A stretch of 36,984 nucleotides of DNA from Acidobacteriota bacterium (lineage in GTDB: Bacteria; Acidobacteriota; UBA6911; JACQSX01), in assembly GCA_016211105.1 (NCBI GenBank), contig JACQSX010000051.1:1-36984 (forward strand), written 5' to 3'. Every line of letters begins with the position of its first letter. The first letter of the stretch is position 1. Made by a program: the position numbers and the translations under genes. Below, piece after piece: positions 35,082 through 36,984 of this stretch. The notes beneath the pieces were generated by a model, which did no database searches, had not been told where the DNA came from, and worked only from the letters and a program-made list of their open reading frames with translations.

Positions 35082-36385
35082 TCTACAATCCGCTCCAGGA
35101 TCAGCTTTGTAGGTTCTGGCGGGGCTTCACCAATGACAACAGCGCCCTCTACTAGGGCAATCGCTTCTTGCAGGCGACGGTCATCGTTAAATTCCAGGGC
35201 GCAGTACACTTCGTTCCCGCCGATCTCCTCGCCCGATTTCTTACATACCCAAACTGCAGCCGTATGATCGATTTTCGAATCTACGGTTTCCCTGCCGGCG
35301 CCAAGCAACATCGCCGCTTTTCCAATCGGTTCCGCTTTGATCGACTGAATGAATCCTTTGCGCGGTGACTTGATTTCATATCGGTGCGACGCCCGCGCCC
35401 AAAGCGGCCCGTCGTCAATCGCGCGCGGGTCTCCTCCTTGCGCGGCGATGATTTCACAAAATTTTCTCAGCGCTCCGCCATCCGCAATTCTCTGCTCCAA
35501 GACATGACGGGCATCATCAAAGTTTCGCGCCTTGCCTGCCAGCAGCAACATCTCCGCAGCAAGGGTAAATGAAAGCTCCTTCAAATCCTCCGGACCCGCT
35601 CCCTTGAGAACGTCTACTGCCTCGGCGACTTCGACAGCATTACCCACCGCGTGACCGAGAGGTTCTTCCATGCTGGTAATCAGCGCGGTCACCTTCTTGC
35701 CAAGCAGGCGCGCCGTCCTGACCAGTGCTTGGGCCAGGACGCGAGCATGTTCCCAGGTTTTCATGAAGGCGCCTGAACCGGCTTTCACATCCAGCACCAG
35801 TCCGTGAATCCCTTCAGCGACTTTCTTACTGATGATGCTGGCGACAATCAGGGGGACGCTTTCTACAGTGGCGGTGACGTCGCGCAAGGCGTAGAGTTTC
35901 TTGTCTGCGGGCGCCAGATCGCCGGTCTGGCCGATCAATGCCGATTTCACCCTGCGAACAATCTCTTTGAATTCCTTCAGCGAGAGATTCGCGTTGAAAC
36001 CGGGGATGGACTCCAGTTTGTCCAGCGTGCCGCCCGTATGCCCCAACCCACGGCCCGAGATCATCGGCACAAAAACACCGCAGGAAGCCACCAGCGGGGC
36101 AATCACCAGCGATGTCTTGTCCCCCACGCCGCCCGTGCTGTGCTTGTCGATGATCGGGCCTTCCAGTCTTGAAAAATCCATGATGATTCCTGAGTCGATG
36201 ATCGCACGGGTCAACACCACGGTTTCTTCGTCATCCATGGAGCGGAAATAAACCGCCATCAGAAAAGAGGAAATCTGATAATCGGGGATCCTTCCTTGGA
36301 CATATCCATCGACCAGGAACCGGATTTGATCCGCGGCCAATTTCCCCCCATCTCGCTTCTGTGCAATGATGTCTGCAACCCGCAT
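35075..36385 (-). CDS. deoA: Thymidine / pyrimidine-nucleoside phosphorylase
   Basis: 436 residues, full length. Phosphate-binding DKHSTGGVGDKTSLVIAPLV, the GRGLGHTGGTLDKLESIPGF motif, DVTATVESVPLIVASIISKK and VKAGSGAFMKT are all present, with the C-terminal PYNP domain to the end. It cleaves thymidine or uridine to base and (deoxy)ribose-1-P. It is first in the five-gene operon. The terminator of rpsU lies between it and rpsU, so it must have its own promoter in 36386-36500. Confidence 0.96.
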   Translation of the reverse strand: MRVADIIAQKRDGGKLAADQIRFLVDGYVQGRIPDYQISSFLMAVYFRSMDDEETVVLTRAIIDSGIIMDFSRLEGPIIDKHSTGGVGDKTSLVIAPLVASCGVFVPMISGRGLGHTGGTLDKLESIPGFNANLSLKEFKEIVRRVKSALIGQTGDLAPADKKLYALRDVTATVESVPLIVASIISKKVAEGIHGLVLDVKAGSGAFMKTWEHARVLAQALVRTARLLGKKVTALITSMEEPLGHAVGNAVEVAEAVDVLKGAGPEDLKELSFTLAAEMLLLAGKARNFDDARHVLEQRIADGGALRKFCEIIAAQGGDPRAIDDGPLWARASHRYEIKSPRKGFIQSIKAEPIGKAAMLLGAGRETVDSKIDHTAAVWVCKKSGEEIGGNEVYCALEFNDDRRLQEAIALVEGAVVIGEAPPEPTKLILERIVEC

Positions 36386-36499
36386 GCTACCAAAGGCCCC
36401 CGAATCGATACCGGCCTCCCAATGTCAACCATGATACACGTTTGCGGTCAGGGTCGATTGCATTTTGTGGAAACGGAGACGAGAAGTGGGGAGTCAAAT

Positions 36500-36529
36500 A
36501 AAAAGGGCCCCAACCAATTGGTGGGGCCC
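36500..36529 (-). terminator. Rho-independent terminator of rpsU
   Basis: Read on the minus strand, GGGCCCCACC-AATT-GGTTGGGGCCC (one bulge) is followed by TTTTTA (36504-36500). It starts 24 bases after the rpsU stop. Confidence 0.9.
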
Positions 36530-36552
36530 AGAAGAATCGCAAACCTAATACG

Positions 36553-36750
36553 TTAGGCGCTGATTTGGCGAGACTTTTTTCGGTTACGCTTGCGGGCCAG
36601 TGCCTGTTTGACGCGCTTCTTCTCGCCCGGTTTCAGATAGAAGGAGTGTCGTTTTACTTCTTTAATGATGTCCTCCTGCTGCACCTTGCGCTTAAAACGC
36701 CGAAGCGCGCTCTCCAGGGACTCGCCCTCCTGCACGATTACTTCAGCCAA
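36553..36750 (-). CDS. rpsU: 30S ribosomal protein bS21
   Basis: 65 residues, normal length. MAEVIVQEGESLESALRRFK then RKVQQEDIIKEVKRHSFYLK and PGEKKRVKQALARKRNRKK are the family pattern; the basic tail is typical. It assists initiation on the 30S subunit. The start is TTG (36750-36748), with an AGGAGGTGG ribosome site about ten bases upstream; no ATG is available. A strong terminator follows, so the gene is transcribed alone. Confidence 0.95.
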   Translation of the reverse strand: MAEVIVQEGESLESALRRFKRKVQQEDIIKEVKRHSFYLKPGEKKRVKQALARKRNRKKSRQISA

Positions 36751-36865
36751 AAAGTATCCACCTCCTGGTTGCCGAGAATTTCATAAGAGGCAAACATTTA
36801 TTCTATGTCCCTTCCGCGGTTCCAGTCAATTGCAGGAATGAATGGGGTGCGCGACGGGAAAGTTG

Positions 36866-36984
36866 CTATCCGCATTTTGCGTGGTTTTCCCAGAACTGCT
36901 CAAAATCTCCATTGCGGTGGCACGTTCGGAGGTTGAGCACCGCTTGGGCTCCGGGATCGGACCACCGCATCCCGGATTGTTTCA
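36866..36984 (-). pseudogene. C-terminal fragment of a transposase (ISKra4-like), 5' part beyond the edge
   Basis: The minus strand reads KQSGMRWSDPGAQAVLNLRT, then CHRNGDFEQFWENHAKCG and TAG at 36866-36868. The pattern GMRW-x-x-x-GA-x-A-x-L-x-LR ... NGD-x-x-x-FW-x-x-H is the usual end of ISKra4-type transposases. Whether the rest is intact lies outside the window. It sits only 115 bp upstream of rpsU. Confidence 0.7.

Noticed and set aside
1..36984. CRISPR array
   Set aside because: No regularly spaced direct repeats with unique spacers were found anywhere in the window.

Overview
The window looks like an origin-proximal stretch of a Gram-negative bacterial chromosome. Evidence for this is a large YidC with a periplasmic domain, a TonB-dependent receptor, an outer-membrane beta-barrel and a decaheme cytochrome. 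The gene set and moderate GC fit Acidobacteriota or a neighbouring phylum, but no 16S gene or other decisive marker is present, so the phylum is an inference.

Layout. (1) 1-897: start of a secreted LamG/PD40 protein that runs off the left edge. (2) About 1092-5487: a decayed integrative element beside a tRNA-Leu(UAA). It has a beta-class DNA methyltransferase with one in-frame stop, a small excisionase-like HTH protein, and a tyrosine integrase split by a 1495-bp insertion sequence with a 6-bp target duplication. (3) 5562-6236: two broken antitoxin genes (ribbon-helix-helix and Phd/YefM type). (4) 6680-8621: a TonB-dependent receptor with a Fur-box-like operator. (5) 8964-18139, minus strand: the conserved order rpmH-rnpA-yidD-yidC-jag-mnmE-mnmG-rsmG-parA-parB, with a perfect parS between parA and rsmG; dnaA is not next to rpmH. 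(6) 18324-19533: a small lipoprotein and a MobA-like nucleotidyltransferase, divergent. (7) 19710-27353: an electron-transfer and signalling block. It holds a Cache-type histidine kinase with a CXXCH motif in its sensor and one in-frame TAG, an NtrC-type sigma-54 activator, a lone receiver protein, a DmsE/MtrA-like decaheme cytochrome, a cysteine-free MtrB/PioB-like barrel and a PadR regulator. (8) 27496-36385: pheA plus an almost complete nucleoside catabolism set (deoA, punA, cdd, a nucleoside-type amidohydrolase, deoB, deoC, rpiB, hpt). (9) 36553-36984: rpsU with a strong terminator and a transposase remnant at the right edge.

How the genes work together. The nucleoside enzymes form a full path: deamination (Cdd, amidohydrolase), phosphorolysis (DeoA, PunA), mutase (DeoB), then aldolase or isomerase (DeoC, RpiB), with Hpt salvaging free purine base. 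DeoC and RpiB both carry N-terminal extensions of the kind found on microcompartment-targeted enzymes, although no shell gene is in the window. The decaheme/barrel pair would carry electrons across the outer membrane, and the kinase/activator pair beside it is the likely controller. Decay is concentrated in the mobile element, the antitoxins and the kinase; the housekeeping genes are intact.
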